Shown: positions 15,538 through 24,967 of the stretch, in pieces
How the letters are laid out: every line of letters starts with the position of its first letter
Numbering within the stretch: the stretch's first letter is position 1
Assembly: GCA_017555205.1 (NCBI GenBank)
Contig: JAFZGW010000013.1
Span: forward strand, 124,001-188,000
DNA: 64,000 nt
Source of the DNA: Akkermansia sp.
Lineage (GTDB): Bacteria > Verrucomicrobiota > Verrucomicrobiia > Verrucomicrobiales > Akkermansiaceae
Reading direction: 5' to 3'
Made by a program: the position numbers and the translations under genes
Notes under the pieces: generated by a model
Databases searched by the model: none
Told to the model about the DNA's origin: nothing
The model's input: only the letters and a program-made list of their open reading frames with translations

Positions 15538-15568
15538 AGTTCATGTAAAACAATTACATGTGTGGAAT

Positions 15569-15605
15569 AATCCCCCATGGCCGTTTGGCTGTGGGGGATT
15601 TTTTC
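15569..15605 (+). terminator. Terminator of the PEP-CTERM protein gene
   Basis: A 14-bp stem (15569-15582 with 15587-15600, two G-U pairs) around GTTT is followed by a T-run. A smaller hairpin (CATGTAA...TTACATG) lies at 15542-15560. Confidence 0.9.
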
Positions 15606-15632
15606 GACGAGGAATTGCGCAGGTCGCTGCGG

Positions 15633-15857
15633 CTATTTAGGAGAGGGCACAAAACCCTTTGCGGGGCGGAAGACCATTTTTCCGCGCTCAGTATTATATT
15701 CAAAGGTTCCTAGTTTTGAGATATGGAGCTTAGGTTCGCTGAGAGCTGCGGACTGAATAGAATTGAGCACCGCATCTACTGCGGCAGATGCGGTGCTGCG
15801 GGTTGCGCCCGGTCCCATATAGCGCTGAACGCGGGCAATGAGTTGTTTTTTATTCAC
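15633..15857 (-). CDS. HU/IHF-like DNA-binding protein, short
   Basis: About 74 residues from a GTG at 15857; the upstream frame runs into the phosphatase gene and no ATG fits. It matches the HU fold: a basic helix NKKQLIARVQRYMG, then TASAAVDAVLNSIQSAA, then the strand pair ISKLGTFEYNTERGKMVFRPAKGF. The last part corresponds to the HU signature region (G-x-F-x-x-x-x-R), although the DNA-wrapping arm is short. The start codon is uncertain. It ends just before the terminator of the convergent gene. Confidence 0.65.
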   Translation of the reverse strand: MNKKQLIARVQRYMGPGATRSTASAAVDAVLNSIQSAALSEPKLHISKLGTFEYNTERGKMVFRPAKGFVPSPK

Positions 15858-15874
15858 CGTAATGGTGTGTGTGC

Positions 15875-16561
15875 TCAGATTTGTTTGAAAGCCTTTACGC
15901 CCCATTCGCGGCATTGCCAGTTGGTGCCGTCTTCGCAGGTAAAGATACAGACACCGCCCGTGGCAACCTTGATATCGTGCGTAGCACAGAAGCCGGCATA
16001 GTCGCCGGTAATGTGCGGGGCAAAGCGAATGGTGCCGTTGGAGGAAACGCAAAGGAGCACTTCGCCCTCCTGAACCTCATCGGCGAGAGCCGTCCAGTTG
16101 TTGATAATTTGCTGTACATCCACTTTCCAACCGGGGGGAACGATTGCCTCGGCATTCCATTTGTCAATAGCAGCGGCGCCGATAGCATTCAGCTCTTCGG
16201 GGCTTAAATCGGCGGGATTTTTGCCCTCGGCGGCGGCGATATCTGCGCCTAAGCGGGCTTTTGTATCTTCCTCGCTGTGGTTTTCATCGGGACCGTAGTC
16301 GACCTCAATGAAGCGAGCATCGGGCTGCACGGGGCAGGGGTTGCCAAGCTCCTCGGCAGCGAGAGCCGCTGTACACATGGTGCGCTGCAACGGAGCCGCG
16401 AGAATACGAGTGGGAGTCAGCCCCAGCTTGGTGAGATATTTGCCGATTCCTCGCCCTCTTTCTTCTTCCACGAGGGGAAGATCAGTGCGGGAGCCCACTC
16501 GCGTGGGAGTTTCACCCTTGCGGAAGGTGTTGCCGTGGCGTGCGATAATGAGTGTTTTCAT
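15875..16561 (-). CDS. Histidine phosphatase family protein, altered active site
   Basis: 228 residues. The phosphoryl-accepting motif ARHGNT is at residues 7-12, with the second arginine in APLQRTMCTAAL and the acid in FIEVDYG. The usual second catalytic His (V-S-H-G-G) is replaced: the sequence reads LCVSSNGTIR. The fold is that of phosphoglycerate mutase-like phosphatases, but activity may be weak or altered. It follows the topoisomerase gene by 31 nt with no terminator, so it is probably co-transcribed. Confidence 0.8.
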   Translation of the reverse strand: MKTLIIARHGNTFRKGETPTRVGSRTDLPLVEEERGRGIGKYLTKLGLTPTRILAAPLQRTMCTAALAAEELGNPCPVQPDARFIEVDYGPDENHSEEDTKARLGADIAAAEGKNPADLSPEELNAIGAAAIDKWNAEAIVPPGWKVDVQQIINNWTALADEVQEGEVLLCVSSNGTIRFAPHITGDYAGFCATHDIKVATGGVCIFTCEDGTNWQCREWGVKAFKQI

Positions 16562-16592
16562 GGTTGTTTCAGGTGTTAGTAAGAGGATAAAA

Positions 16593-18440
16593 TCAGGCCA
16601 AATCTTCCTCGATTCGGAGATTGTCCATGATATACTGACGACGGTCGGGGGTATTTTCGCCCATATAGAAGCGCAACAAATCGCGCAGGCGCTTGGCGTT
16701 TTCGAGCGTGACTTCTTCGAGCCTTATATCTTCGTTGATGAAGCCTTTGAACTCCTGGGGTGAGATTTCACCAAGACCTTTGAAACGAGTAATTTCAGGA
16801 TTTTTGCCCAAATCCTTCACGGCCTTGTCGCGCTCATTTTCCGAGTAGCAGTAAATCGTTTTCTTCTTATTGCGCACGCGGAAGAGCGGGGTCTGGAGGA
16901 TGTAGAGGTGGCCTTCGTGAATGACCTCGGGGAAGTATTGGATGAAGAAAGTGAGCAGTAGCAGGCGAATGTGCATGCCGTCCACATCAGCATCCGTTGC
17001 GATGATTACCTTATTGTAGCGCAAATCCTCGATATTTTTGTCAACATTGAGCGCGAGGTGCAGGAAATCGAGCTCCTCATTGGTTTCGAGAATGGCATTT
17101 TTATTCAGGCCATAGCTGTTAGCGGGTTTACCGCGCAGGGAGAAAACGGCCTGAGTTTCGGCATCTCGCGCCGTTGTGATAGAACCGGAAGCGGAGTCAC
17201 CCTCGGTAATGAAGAGCATGGTCTCCTTTGCCCGCTTATGTTTGGTATCGTAGTGCACGCGGCAATCACGCAGCTTTTTGTTGTGCACGCGTGCCTTTTT
17301 TGCGCGCTCTTTTGCGACTTTACCCTGAACATCCGCGACCTTCTTGCGAGTTTTTTCGCTATCCTTGATTTTATCTTCGAGGATTTCGGCGACATCGGGG
17401 TTGCGGTGCAGGAAATTATCGAGTTCCTTGGCCAAGAAGTTGCTGACGAAGGTACGAATGGTTTCCTTGCCGGGCCCCATGGTATTGCTACCGAGCTTTG
17501 TTTTGGTCTGGGATTCGAAGATGGGGTCAATAACTTTGATGCTGATAGCGGCCTCGATGCTGGCGCGGATATCGGAAGCATCATAATTCTTCTTGTAGAA
17601 GTTCTGGAGGGTTTTAGCAATAGCCTCGCGGAAAGCGCTTTGGTGGGTACCGCCCATGGTGGTGTGCTGACCATTGGCAAAGGAGTAGTACTCCTCGCCG
17701 TACTGGTCGCTGTGAGTCAGGGCAATTTCGATATCGTCATTCTTGAGGTGAATGGGCGGGTAGAGCGGTTCGCTGCTCATTTCCTCCTTCAGCAAATCGA
17801 GCAAACCATTGCGGGATACGATATTCTTGCCGTTCAGATTGATGGTGAGGCCGGTATTCAAGTAGCAGTAGTAGCGGCACATGCGGTTGACGTACTCGAG
17901 ATTGTACGCTGCATTTTCCGCAAAAACCGTACGGTCAATCATGAAGGTTACTTTGGTGCCATCGGCTTCATCCGTGGGCTCAGTGATATCTGTTCCCTCA
18001 ATCATGATACCCTTGGAGAACTGAATATGGCGGCACTGTCCCTCGCGGCAGGCCTTGATTTCAAAAAATGACGAGAGAGCATTCACGGCCTTGAGACCTA
18101 CGCCGTTGAGACCGACAGATTTTTTGAAAGCTTCGCTGTCGTATTTACCACCGGTATTGATTTGAGCCGCACAGTCGAAAAGTTTGCCAAGGGGAATACC
18201 GCGACCGAAGTCGCGTACTTCGCACAGGCCATCCGGGGAAATGCGGACGATGATTTTCTTGCCCGCCCCCATCACGAACTCGTCCACGCAGTTGTCAATT
18301 ACTTCTTTGAGCAAGACATAGGGGCCATCATCAGCCATGCTGCCATCGCCCAGCTTGCCGATGTACATACCGGCGCGTGCACGTATGTGCTCCTGCCAGG
18401 CCAACGATTTGATGTCGTCTTCCGTATATTCTGCTGCCAT
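16593..18440 (-). CDS. parE: Type IIA topoisomerase subunit B (topoisomerase IV ParE-like)
   Basis: 615 residues, the short length of ParE rather than the longer GyrB. A GHKL ATPase region is at the N-terminus ([11 protein letters not shown], then DFGRGIP and [14 protein letters not shown]). The TOPRIM metal motifs are EGDSASGS near residue 411 and [10 protein letters not shown] near 482, with RFKGLGEI and [11 protein letters not shown] at the end. With its A subunit it would decatenate or relax DNA using ATP. The partner gene is not in the window, and assignment to ParE over GyrB rests on length and the N-terminal sequence. Promoter at 18453-18481. Confidence 0.9.
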   Translation of the reverse strand: MAAEYTEDDIKSLAWQEHIRARAGMYIGKLGDGSMADDGPYVLLKEVIDNCVDEFVMGAGKKIIVRISPDGLCEVRDFGRGIPLGKLFDCAAQINTGGKYDSEAFKKSVGLNGVGLKAVNALSSFFEIKACREGQCRHIQFSKGIMIEGTDITEPTDEADGTKVTFMIDRTVFAENAAYNLEYVNRMCRYYCYLNTGLTINLNGKNIVSRNGLLDLLKEEMSSEPLYPPIHLKNDDIEIALTHSDQYGEEYYSFANGQHTTMGGTHQSAFREAIAKTLQNFYKKNYDASDIRASIEAAISIKVIDPIFESQTKTKLGSNTMGPGKETIRTFVSNFLAKELDNFLHRNPDVAEILEDKIKDSEKTRKKVADVQGKVAKERAKKARVHNKKLRDCRVHYDTKHKRAKETMLFITEGDSASGSITTARDAETQAVFSLRGKPANSYGLNKNAILETNEELDFLHLALNVDKNIEDLRYNKVIIATDADVDGMHIRLLLLTFFIQYFPEVIHEGHLYILQTPLFRVRNKKKTIYCYSENERDKAVKDLGKNPEITRFKGLGEISPQEFKGFINEDIRLEEVTLENAKRLRDLLRFYMGENTPDRRQYIMDNLRIEEDLA

Positions 18441-18452
18441 ATTCCGCTGAGT

Positions 18453-18481
18453 ATGTTATCATACAAAAAGGCGCGCCGCAA
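18453..18481 (-). promoter_or_regulatory. Promoter of the topoisomerase gene
   Basis: Minus strand TTGCGG at 18481-18476, a 17-nt spacer and TAACAT at 18458-18453. The -10 is 12 nt from the ATG. Confidence 0.65.
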
Positions 18482-18532
18482 GCCGGAAATCCGTCTCGGT
18501 ATGCGAAAAATGTGTCCGCTGTCGGCGATATA

Positions 18533-19558
18533 TCAAACAACTTCTGCGGATTCGACCATAACGGGCACCGTCTTGCCGTCTGCCACGATTTGCAGATGAG
18601 TACCGGGGGCAGTATGCGGGGAGCTGATATAAGCCATGGCATAGCTATGCCCGCTGCCCGCAGCTTGAGCAGCACTGGTAATACGGCCTACGGAACCGCC
18701 ATCGAGAGTTTGCACCGTATCACCGGGGGATAAGGGGTGCCCCGGGGTATGGCAACGCAGGGAAACAAGACGCGACGCTGCAGATGTGGGGATATTTGCT
18801 GAGCAGAGGTGATGGAGATTTGCCTCGGCCGGGGTAAGATTCTGCATATCGTGCGCCATATCCGGCTTGCCGTGGCTGATACGCAGATATTCACCGGTTT
18901 TGTGCCCGCAGGGAACCGCGCCGGCTGCCAGCATTTGCTCGAACCATGCAATTCCGCGGGCGGCCGGGCAAAAGAGTTCATAGCCATCGGGGGTTACCAA
19001 ACCGGAACGTGAAAGCGTGCAGCGCTGGCCACCACGGCGAAATGAGCAGAAACACCCGCGGCGCGGCAGCTCCGCATCATGTATGACCTTGGCAAGCACT
19101 TTGTGAGAATCCGGGCCGGTTAGGGCAATGCCGCACAGAGAATCAGTTTCGTTTATCAGTTCAAGTGGCGCCTTGTCGAGTTGTTTTTTAAGATGCTCAA
19201 AGTCAGAGTCTGCCAAAGAGGCCGAGCCCAGCAAAAAGAAGTTGCCGGCGCTTTGCCTGAATATCGTCATGCGGTCAAGGATGATACCGTTATCCCGCAG
19301 CAATAAGCTTTGCAGGCAATGGCCATCGCGGCAGCTGTTGAGATTGGCTGTGAGGTCATGAGACAGGCGCTCCAGTGCGCCGTTACCCAGCAGTCGGAAT
19401 TTGCCGAGGTGAGAGATATCGAACATGCCGCAAGTCGCGCGTGCGGCAAGATGTTCATCGATGAGGTCGCTGAATTGCTGCGGCATGTTCCAGCCGCCGA
19501 CGTCTGTCATTTGAGCCCCCAAGCGGCAGTGCAGGGAATGAAGCGGGCTTTCTTTCAT
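18533..19558 (-). CDS. GcvT/YgfZ-family folate-binding protein
   Basis: 341 residues. The N-terminus (GWNMPQQFSDLIDEHLAARATCGMFDISHLGKFRLLG) is the classic opening of aminomethyltransferase GcvT, and EYLRISHGKPDMAHDM...TPAEANL matches the central tetrahydrofolate region. The C-terminal barrel is present but the usual GcvT segment after TPxEAxL is shortened. No gcvH or gcvP is nearby, so it may be a YgfZ-like or stand-alone folate-dependent protein rather than the glycine cleavage T protein. It has its own TTGC promoter at 19568-19596. Confidence 0.72.
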   Translation of the reverse strand: MKESPLHSLHCRLGAQMTDVGGWNMPQQFSDLIDEHLAARATCGMFDISHLGKFRLLGNGALERLSHDLTANLNSCRDGHCLQSLLLRDNGIILDRMTIFRQSAGNFFLLGSASLADSDFEHLKKQLDKAPLELINETDSLCGIALTGPDSHKVLAKVIHDAELPRRGCFCSFRRGGQRCTLSRSGLVTPDGYELFCPAARGIAWFEQMLAAGAVPCGHKTGEYLRISHGKPDMAHDMQNLTPAEANLHHLCSANIPTSAASRLVSLRCHTPGHPLSPGDTVQTLDGGSVGRITSAAQAAGSGHSYAMAYISSPHTAPGTHLQIVADGKTVPVMVESAEVV

Positions 19559-19567
19559 ACGGTAAAC

Positions 19568-19596
19568 ATTGTGCCGTATGCCCCCCCGCGCTGCAA
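19568..19596 (-). promoter_or_regulatory. Promoter of the GcvT-like gene
   Basis: Minus strand TTGCAG at 19596-19591, a 17-nt spacer that includes G7, and CACAAT at 19573-19568. It is 9 nt from the ATG at 19558. Confidence 0.65.
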
Positions 19597-19618
19597 GAGG
19601 TTAGAACCAACTGTTTGT

Positions 19619-20563
19619 TTAATCCTTGGCTGCGCGCGGATCGATAGCATCCCGCAGACCGTCACCTAAGAAGTTGAGTGCCAAAAGAGTCAGGCAGAAA
19701 AACGCAGCCGGAAATATCAGCAACTCAGGGCTAACCTCCATGCGGTCGGCGCCTTCTTTAATCAAAGTACCCCATGATGAGTTGGGGGCTTTTACACCCA
19801 GCCCTATGAAAGAGAGGGTGGATTCCGTCAGCATGATTCCCGGTACCGCCAAAGTGGTGTATACAACGACCGTACCCAGCAAATTGGGAGCAATGTGGCG
19901 GAATAGTATGTTCAGGTGCCCCAGTCCGAGCGATTGAGCGGCCATGATGTATTCCTGGGCTTTAATTTCGAGTGTTTGCGTGCGAACAATGCGCGCCAGG
20001 GTCAGCCAACCGAGAGCGCCAATGGCTATGAATAGCGGCACCAGCCCCAGAATGGGGGCAACGGACTCGCGGCGCCAACCGGTGAGTTCGACTATCGCGG
20101 CCGTAAGATTGCGGCTGGGTTCTTCGATACTCAGCGAAAAAACAATCACCAGTACGATGAACGGCAGCGCAAAAAGTACATCGACCGTGCGCATCATCAG
20201 GGCATCCGTCCTGCCGCCGATGTAACCGGAAATAAGCCCGTAGACCAAGCCGATAATAAGTGCTACAACCGTGGCCACCAGCCCCACCAGCAGGGAGATG
20301 CGCCCGCCGTAAAGCACACGGGCTAAAAGGTCACGCCCGAGTTGGTCCGTGCCGAACGGGTGCTCCCAACTGCAGGGAGCGGCGATGTTGTTCAAATCCG
20401 TACTGTTCGGGTTGTCAATGATGGGGAAAAGCGGCAAAATAAAGCAAGCAAACACCATCAGCAGCAGAAATCCCAGTGAAGTCATGGCCGCCCGATTTCG
20501 CGACAGTCGCAACCATGCGTCCTTACTCAGTGAATTACCTTGTGTGTATGTTGGTTTAGCCAT
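19619..20563 (-). CDS. oppC: Oligopeptide ABC transporter permease OppC
   Basis: 314 residues from the ATG at 20563; a longer frame would run into oppB. It has an N-terminal OppC-type segment (WLRLSRNRAAMTSLGFLLLMVFACF), multiple membrane helices, and the permease coupling motif near APILGLVPLFIAIGALGWLTLARIVRTQ. DPRAAKD at the C-terminus is typical of OppC/DppC. It forms the inner-membrane channel with OppB. The gene lies 17 nt after oppB in an oppA-oppB-oppC operon; the ATPase genes are not in this window. Confidence 0.9.
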   Translation of the reverse strand: MAKPTYTQGNSLSKDAWLRLSRNRAAMTSLGFLLLMVFACFILPLFPIIDNPNSTDLNNIAAPCSWEHPFGTDQLGRDLLARVLYGGRISLLVGLVATVVALIIGLVYGLISGYIGGRTDALMMRTVDVLFALPFIVLVIVFSLSIEEPSRNLTAAIVELTGWRRESVAPILGLVPLFIAIGALGWLTLARIVRTQTLEIKAQEYIMAAQSLGLGHLNILFRHIAPNLLGTVVVYTTLAVPGIMLTESTLSFIGLGVKAPNSSWGTLIKEGADRMEVSPELLIFPAAFFCLTLLALNFLGDGLRDAIDPRAAKD

Positions 20564-20580
20564 TGTCTGCAATGAGTTGT

Positions 20581-21510
20581 TTATGCTGCGCCCTGGGTTC
20601 GCAGGCGTGGGTTGAGTGCCACCAGCGCCAAATCCACCACCAGATTGGCTGCTACTATCAGCACACCGTAGCAAAGCACCAGCCCCTGTATAAGGAAATA
20701 GTCGCGATCGGTTGTCGCATTCACAAAGTGCAGACCCATGCCCGGCACCTGAAAACAGGTCTCAACTACAAATGAGCCTGTGATGAGAGCAGCAAATGCC
20801 GGTCCTAAGTACGATACTGCGGGTAGCAATCCGCTGCGCAGGGCATGCACAAAAAGTTGTCTTGTTGCGCCGGCTCCCTTGGCGCGAGCAGTGCGCATGA
20901 AATCCTGAGAGAGCACCTCCAGCATGCCGCCACGCGTCAGTCGTGCCAGATAGGCGGCATTGATAAGCCCCAGCGTGAGAGCCGGCAAAAGGGCACACAG
21001 CGGGTTATCCCACCCGGCTACACTGAGCCCGGGTACATGCATGCCGAGTGTTTTCCCCAACATGGGTCCAATCACAAAAGCAGGCATGCAGATGCTGAGC
21101 ATGGCGGCAAACATGAGCAGGGTGTCCGGCCAGCGGTTTTTCCACCATGCCGAGAGCATACCCGCCGGTATGCCCAGCACTACGGCAATGCTCATGCCCA
21201 ATATGCCCAACCAAAGGGATACAGGAAATGCCGCCGAGATAATATCGCTCACCTGCAAGCCTTCTCGTACCAGCGAGGGGCCGAAATCGCCTGCAGTGAG
21301 TATGTTCTTCCAATAGTTGAAGTATTGAGATAGGGCACTTTGGTCGAGCCCATACAGAGAATTGAGCTGTTCCATGACATGTTGAGGCAGCTTACGCTCG
21401 CCCAAAAAGGGGTTGCCGGGCAACATGCGAACAAGAAAGAAGGTAATGGTCTCGAGCACGAATACCACGAGCGCACCTTGCGCCAGACGTTTGAATATTA
21501 ACTTAATCAT
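20581..21510 (-). CDS. oppB: Oligopeptide ABC transporter permease OppB
   Basis: 309 residues starting MIKLIFKRLAQG at 21510. Its ATG overlaps the oppA stop as ATGA. It has the OppB/DppB pattern: an N-terminal helix with FFLVRMLPGNPF, a periplasmic loop, then five helices with the coupling loop MRTARAKGAGATRQLFVHALRSGLLP. The C-terminus RDYFLIQGLVLCYGVLIVAANLVVDL is diagnostic of the family. It works with OppC and the lipoprotein OppA in peptide uptake. Confidence 0.92.
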   Translation of the reverse strand: MIKLIFKRLAQGALVVFVLETITFFLVRMLPGNPFLGERKLPQHVMEQLNSLYGLDQSALSQYFNYWKNILTAGDFGPSLVREGLQVSDIISAAFPVSLWLGILGMSIAVVLGIPAGMLSAWWKNRWPDTLLMFAAMLSICMPAFVIGPMLGKTLGMHVPGLSVAGWDNPLCALLPALTLGLINAAYLARLTRGGMLEVLSQDFMRTARAKGAGATRQLFVHALRSGLLPAVSYLGPAFAALITGSFVVETCFQVPGMGLHFVNATTDRDYFLIQGLVLCYGVLIVAANLVVDLALVALNPRLRTQGAA

Positions 21511-23129
21511 GGTTTTACTTCTACGGCATCGAGGGGGAAATTGTCCAGAAGGCGGGGTTGCCAATTATTCACATGCTGACGGCTACGCAGGTAGGTGCGC
21601 TCACTGTGATAGAGGGGGAGTATGGGCAAATCTCGCAACATCAACTCTTCCGCACGTTGCAGGTGAGCGCGGCGCTCATCGGCATCTCCGGTCGCTCGGG
21701 CAGACTCCAGCGCGGCATCGCAAGCGGCGCTTCCCCAGCCGGTGCAGTTATTACCGCCGCCGCTGCGCCACAGCTCCACGAAGGTGGCCGGGTCGAGGTA
21801 GTCGCCACTCCAGGAGGAGGAGGAAATATCGTACTCCATATTTTGTTGAGCTGATTTGTACGCGGTCCATTCGCAGGAACGAATGTCGACATGAATTCCC
21901 AGCACTTGCTCCCACATGGCCTGTATGGTTTCCGCCATAACACGCTGCACATCGCGCGAAGTGGTCATTAGCTCCAGCACCGGAAATCCCTTGCCACCGT
22001 CAAATCCGGCTTCTGCCAGTAGCTGCCGGGCCAGGGCTTCACGCTCTGCCTGAGTATTCGGCTCAGTCGCGGCGCTCACGCTATAGCCTGCGCCAGGTGG
22101 GGTGAATGTGACTGTGGGTGTGCCGGCGCCACGCACCACTTTATCCACCAAAGCGCTGCGATTGATAGCGAGGTGAAGAGCCCGGCGCACGCGGGAATCG
22201 TGGAGCGGGGGACGCGAGGTGTTCAGACGATAGAAAATGGTGCAGTAGTAGGGGTCTCGGCAAAAATCCTGCTTGCATTCCGCGGCCGCATAAGCGAGCA
22301 TTTCAGGCGGAACATTATTGGTGATATGGAGCTTGCCGCCCATGTACATGCGGGTTTCCGTATAACCGTTAACAATAGGGAGAAAGCGTACGCCGCGATT
22401 CTTCACCTCAGCTGCTCGCAGGTAGCGGGGGTTGGGCTTTACGCTCAAGTAATCATTGAAGCGATGCTCCGCTATCACATAAGCGCCATTACCTACCCAG
22501 TTTTCGGGTCTGGTCCACAGGCTGCGGCGGTCCAACATGCCGCCCAGTACTTCCACCTTGTGTTTGGGGATAGGGAACCAGGTGAAGTGCAGCATCAGAC
22601 GCGGTAAATGCGGAGTCGGGCCGCTGAGGGTGAGCTGTAGCGTGTGCTTATCGAGAGCTTTCACTCCAACTTGTTCCCAGTCGCACCTCCCCTTATTGAA
22701 ATCTTCCGCGCGAAGGAGGGGGTAAAGCATTTCGGCGTATTTACCGGCAAACTGCGGGTGCAGCAGGCGCTTGTACGCATATTCGAAATCGTGAGCGGTC
22801 AGCGGGGTGCCATCGCTCCATTGAGCAGAGGGATTCAGGTAGAAAGTCCACACATCCGCCCGGTCGTTATGCTCCCAGCGTTCAGCCGTGCCCGGTAATA
22901 CTTCACCATCTTGAGTCGGAGCAGGGCGCACAAGCCCTTCCAAGAGGGTAGATATGATTTTGCCGTCTGCCACAGCCGTGGCCTTGTGCGGGTCTTGGCT
23001 TTGCGGTTCGGAATTGTTGCCGATTATCAGTATGCCGTCTTGTGCAAAACGCTCCGATGAACTGCGCCGATCACCGCAGGCAGTCAGCAGGCAGCTCAGA
23101 GTTATCGCTAGAAATGCATAGACGTTCAT
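21507..23129 (-). CDS. oppA: Peptide-binding lipoprotein OppA
   Basis: 540 residues from the ATG at 23129. A lipoprotein signal ends LSCLLTAC, so Cys18 would be lipidated and the protein held at the membrane. The mature part follows the OppA fold: NNSEPQSQDPHKA, then LLEGLVR, WEHNDRADVWTFYLNPSAQWSDGTPLTAHDF, and C-terminal LPILPLYHSERTYL. It delivers peptides to OppBC. Promoter at 23140-23168 with a leader of only a few nt. Confidence 0.93.
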   Translation of the reverse strand: MNVYAFLAITLSCLLTACGDRRSSSERFAQDGILIIGNNSEPQSQDPHKATAVADGKIISTLLEGLVRPAPTQDGEVLPGTAERWEHNDRADVWTFYLNPSAQWSDGTPLTAHDFEYAYKRLLHPQFAGKYAEMLYPLLRAEDFNKGRCDWEQVGVKALDKHTLQLTLSGPTPHLPRLMLHFTWFPIPKHKVEVLGGMLDRRSLWTRPENWVGNGAYVIAEHRFNDYLSVKPNPRYLRAAEVKNRGVRFLPIVNGYTETRMYMGGKLHITNNVPPEMLAYAAAECKQDFCRDPYYCTIFYRLNTSRPPLHDSRVRRALHLAINRSALVDKVVRGAGTPTVTFTPPGAGYSVSAATEPNTQAEREALARQLLAEAGFDGGKGFPVLELMTTSRDVQRVMAETIQAMWEQVLGIHVDIRSCEWTAYKSAQQNMEYDISSSSWSGDYLDPATFVELWRSGGGNNCTGWGSAACDAALESARATGDADERRAHLQRAEELMLRDLPILPLYHSERTYLRSRQHVNNWQPRLLDNFPLDAVEVKP

Positions 23130-23139
23130 ATCGGCGGCG

Positions 23140-23168
23140 AGTCTAGCACATTTTGACCGGCTCTGCAA
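23140..23168 (-). promoter_or_regulatory. oppA promoter
   Basis: Minus strand TTGCAG at 23168-23163, a 17-nt spacer and TAGACT at 23145-23140. It is 10 nt from the oppA ATG. Confidence 0.6.
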
Positions 23169-23223
23169 TCACGATTTATGACTTCACTTATACCTTGCAT
23201 ACGCAATTCGATAATTTTTGTGG

Positions 23224-23252
23224 TGGACAATGGGAAAAGCAACCTTTATAAT
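23224..23252 (+). promoter_or_regulatory. Promoter of the dynamin-like gene
   Basis: TGGACA at 23224-23229, a 17-nt spacer and exact TATAAT at 23247-23252. The ATG at 23263 is 10 nt further on. This decides the start, because ATG 23230 lies inside the promoter. Confidence 0.7.
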
Positions 23253-23262
23253 AGGCGCGGAC

Positions 23263-24909
23263 ATGCTGAGTCGATGTTTCAGAACTGAAGAAAGCCGTGC
23301 GCGCCACTGGGCGCAGCAGGCGGTTGACTTGTGCTCTGAGATTGAAGATGAGTCATTAACTGAACTCATAGAGCCGATAAGAAAAGCTACTGATGAGCTT
23401 GAGCGAGATCGGCGCATTATGGTCATTGGCGGCGAGCGTTGCGGCAAATCAACCCTTTTGGCATCCATCGGCGAATATCCGCTTATAGCGAAAGTGCCTT
23501 TTGAGGGCGACTATGTACGCTGGCGTTATTTCTGCAAAGACGGAGATGCGACAGCTTCCCGCTTTATTCCGCTTGAAAATCTGAGTGGGTTGGAGCTTGT
23601 GGATACACGCTCTGCTACAGATGAGGGCGCGGCTGCTACGCTGTTTCAATTGATGAAGAGGGCGGATGTTGTGATAGCTGTAGTGGACGGTCGCAGCTAT
23701 GAGGCATCTCCGGTGTGGAGGCTCTTGGCCACTCTGCGTGCGGAAGAGCGTACGCCCGCCTGCTTGGTAGCTGTTACCTTCACCGAAACCTTTGGTGCGG
23801 ATTCAGCCATGAAGCTGATGGAGACAATGCGCGAGTTCTGTCGAGAACATGTCGGAACATCTCTTCCGCTCTGCTTTGTTAACCCCAGAAGCAGCCACGA
23901 GAATATGGAATCTTTCCGTCAGCTCGTGCAAGATGCCATGACGCAACCTGCCGGCGTGCGCGCTGAAATTCGTAATTTGCTGGAACATGCGAAGGCGCTG
24001 GTGAGAAAGCAGGGGTCGGTGCTGGTTGCCCGTGAGCGCGTGGCAAGAACGGACAGCGGATTCTTGGCCGGTATCGAACAGGAAATTGATTATTTCCAAA
24101 GCCGACAGCGCGAAAGCCTGCAAGGGTGCACCGAGGCTTACGCCGAGGCTGCTATGCGAGCTTTGCCCTCAACCATCAGCAAATTACAGAAAACGCTCGG
24201 CATCGTTCTATCTCCGGTTACACTGATTCGTCTGGAGCTGTTGGGCAGCGGTACGGAACGCTACTACTACCGAACACTGCGAGCCGAGGTACTGGAACAG
24301 CAAGAGGTGAGCGATACTAATTTCGTTCTCTCCTGTATGAGCCACTGGCGCGATGTGCGCCCGCGTATGAAAAAGACGCTTGAGTGTGAAATCGGCGAGT
24401 TCCCGGCCAGTGTTTTAGAAGCTGATTTGGAGCAGCTGCGTGTGCGCATGGGGCGTGAGCTCTACAAGCCCTTTGTCGATGTTAAGCTGCGCGTCAGCTA
24501 TAGCAAGTGCTTCAGTTCCCATGTGGGATGGATGCGCGCGTGCTGTGGCTTGATATGCTTATTCCTGATAACGGCTGGTATACTGGGAGTTTTTGATTAT
24601 CTGTTCTTTGCTGTCATGTCGGTCATGCTGGCGGGCGTGGTGTGGGGGCTGGGTTCGATTGCTCATTTTGTTGTAGCGCGTAAGCTGTGCAGCGAGGTGG
24701 TGCAGCACTCACTGGATTTGCATGATAAAATTAAGAACAATATCGGTAGTGCCGTAGAGGCTCTGTTGGTATCACGCGTGGCGGCATATAGGCGTTTGTA
24801 TACCGCACCTCGCGACAAAGTGGCCAGACATGAACAAAGTCTCGGTCCGCTGAAGAATAAGCAAAAGGATATCAATATGCAATTGAATGCAGCGGCGCCC
24901 AGAATATAA
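23263..24909 (+). CDS. Dynamin-like GTPase with membrane hairpin
   Basis: 548 residues. GGERCGKSTLL near residue 55 is the GTPase P-loop and LVDTRS is a switch-II-like DxxG variant. A clear NKxD base-recognition motif is missing (TFTET is in its place), so nucleotide specificity is uncertain. A long helical stalk follows. Two hydrophobic helices (about residues 425-475, CGLICLFLITAGIL and FFAVMSVMLAGVVWGLG) form a probable membrane hairpin, followed by a C-terminal helix. This is the layout of bacterial dynamin-like proteins that remodel membranes. No paralogue is adjacent, unlike many paired bacterial dynamins. Confidence 0.72.
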   Translation: MLSRCFRTEESRARHWAQQAVDLCSEIEDESLTELIEPIRKATDELERDRRIMVIGGERCGKSTLLASIGEYPLIAKVPFEGDYVRWRYFCKDGDATASRFIPLENLSGLELVDTRSATDEGAAATLFQLMKRADVVIAVVDGRSYEASPVWRLLATLRAEERTPACLVAVTFTETFGADSAMKLMETMREFCREHVGTSLPLCFVNPRSSHENMESFRQLVQDAMTQPAGVRAEIRNLLEHAKALVRKQGSVLVARERVARTDSGFLAGIEQEIDYFQSRQRESLQGCTEAYAEAAMRALPSTISKLQKTLGIVLSPVTLIRLELLGSGTERYYYRTLRAEVLEQQEVSDTNFVLSCMSHWRDVRPRMKKTLECEIGEFPASVLEADLEQLRVRMGRELYKPFVDVKLRVSYSKCFSSHVGWMRACCGLICLFLITAGILGVFDYLFFAVMSVMLAGVVWGLGSIAHFVVARKLCSEVVQHSLDLHDKIKNNIGSAVEALLVSRVAAYRRLYTAPRDKVARHEQSLGPLKNKQKDINMQLNAAAPRI

Positions 24910-24928
24910 GCCCGCGACAGATTGTTGC

Positions 24929-24957
24929 TTGCCATCCCACGGCTGATGTGATATAAA
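24929..24957 (+). promoter_or_regulatory. Promoter of the ankyrin membrane protein
   Basis: TTGCCA at 24929-24934, a 17-nt spacer and TATAAA at 24952-24957. It is 10 nt from the ATG at 24968. Confidence 0.65.
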
Positions 24958-24967
24958 CGTATCGTTA

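Noticed and set aside
16971-18071. Plus-strand frame of 366 residues opposite the topoisomerase gene
   Set aside because: Shadow of the topoisomerase coding frame; its composition lacks domain motifs and no promoter is visible before it.
23218-23262. Upstream starts (23218, 23230) for the dynamin-like protein
   Set aside because: They lie inside the TGGACA-N17-TATAAT promoter whose predicted start site is next to the ATG at 23263.
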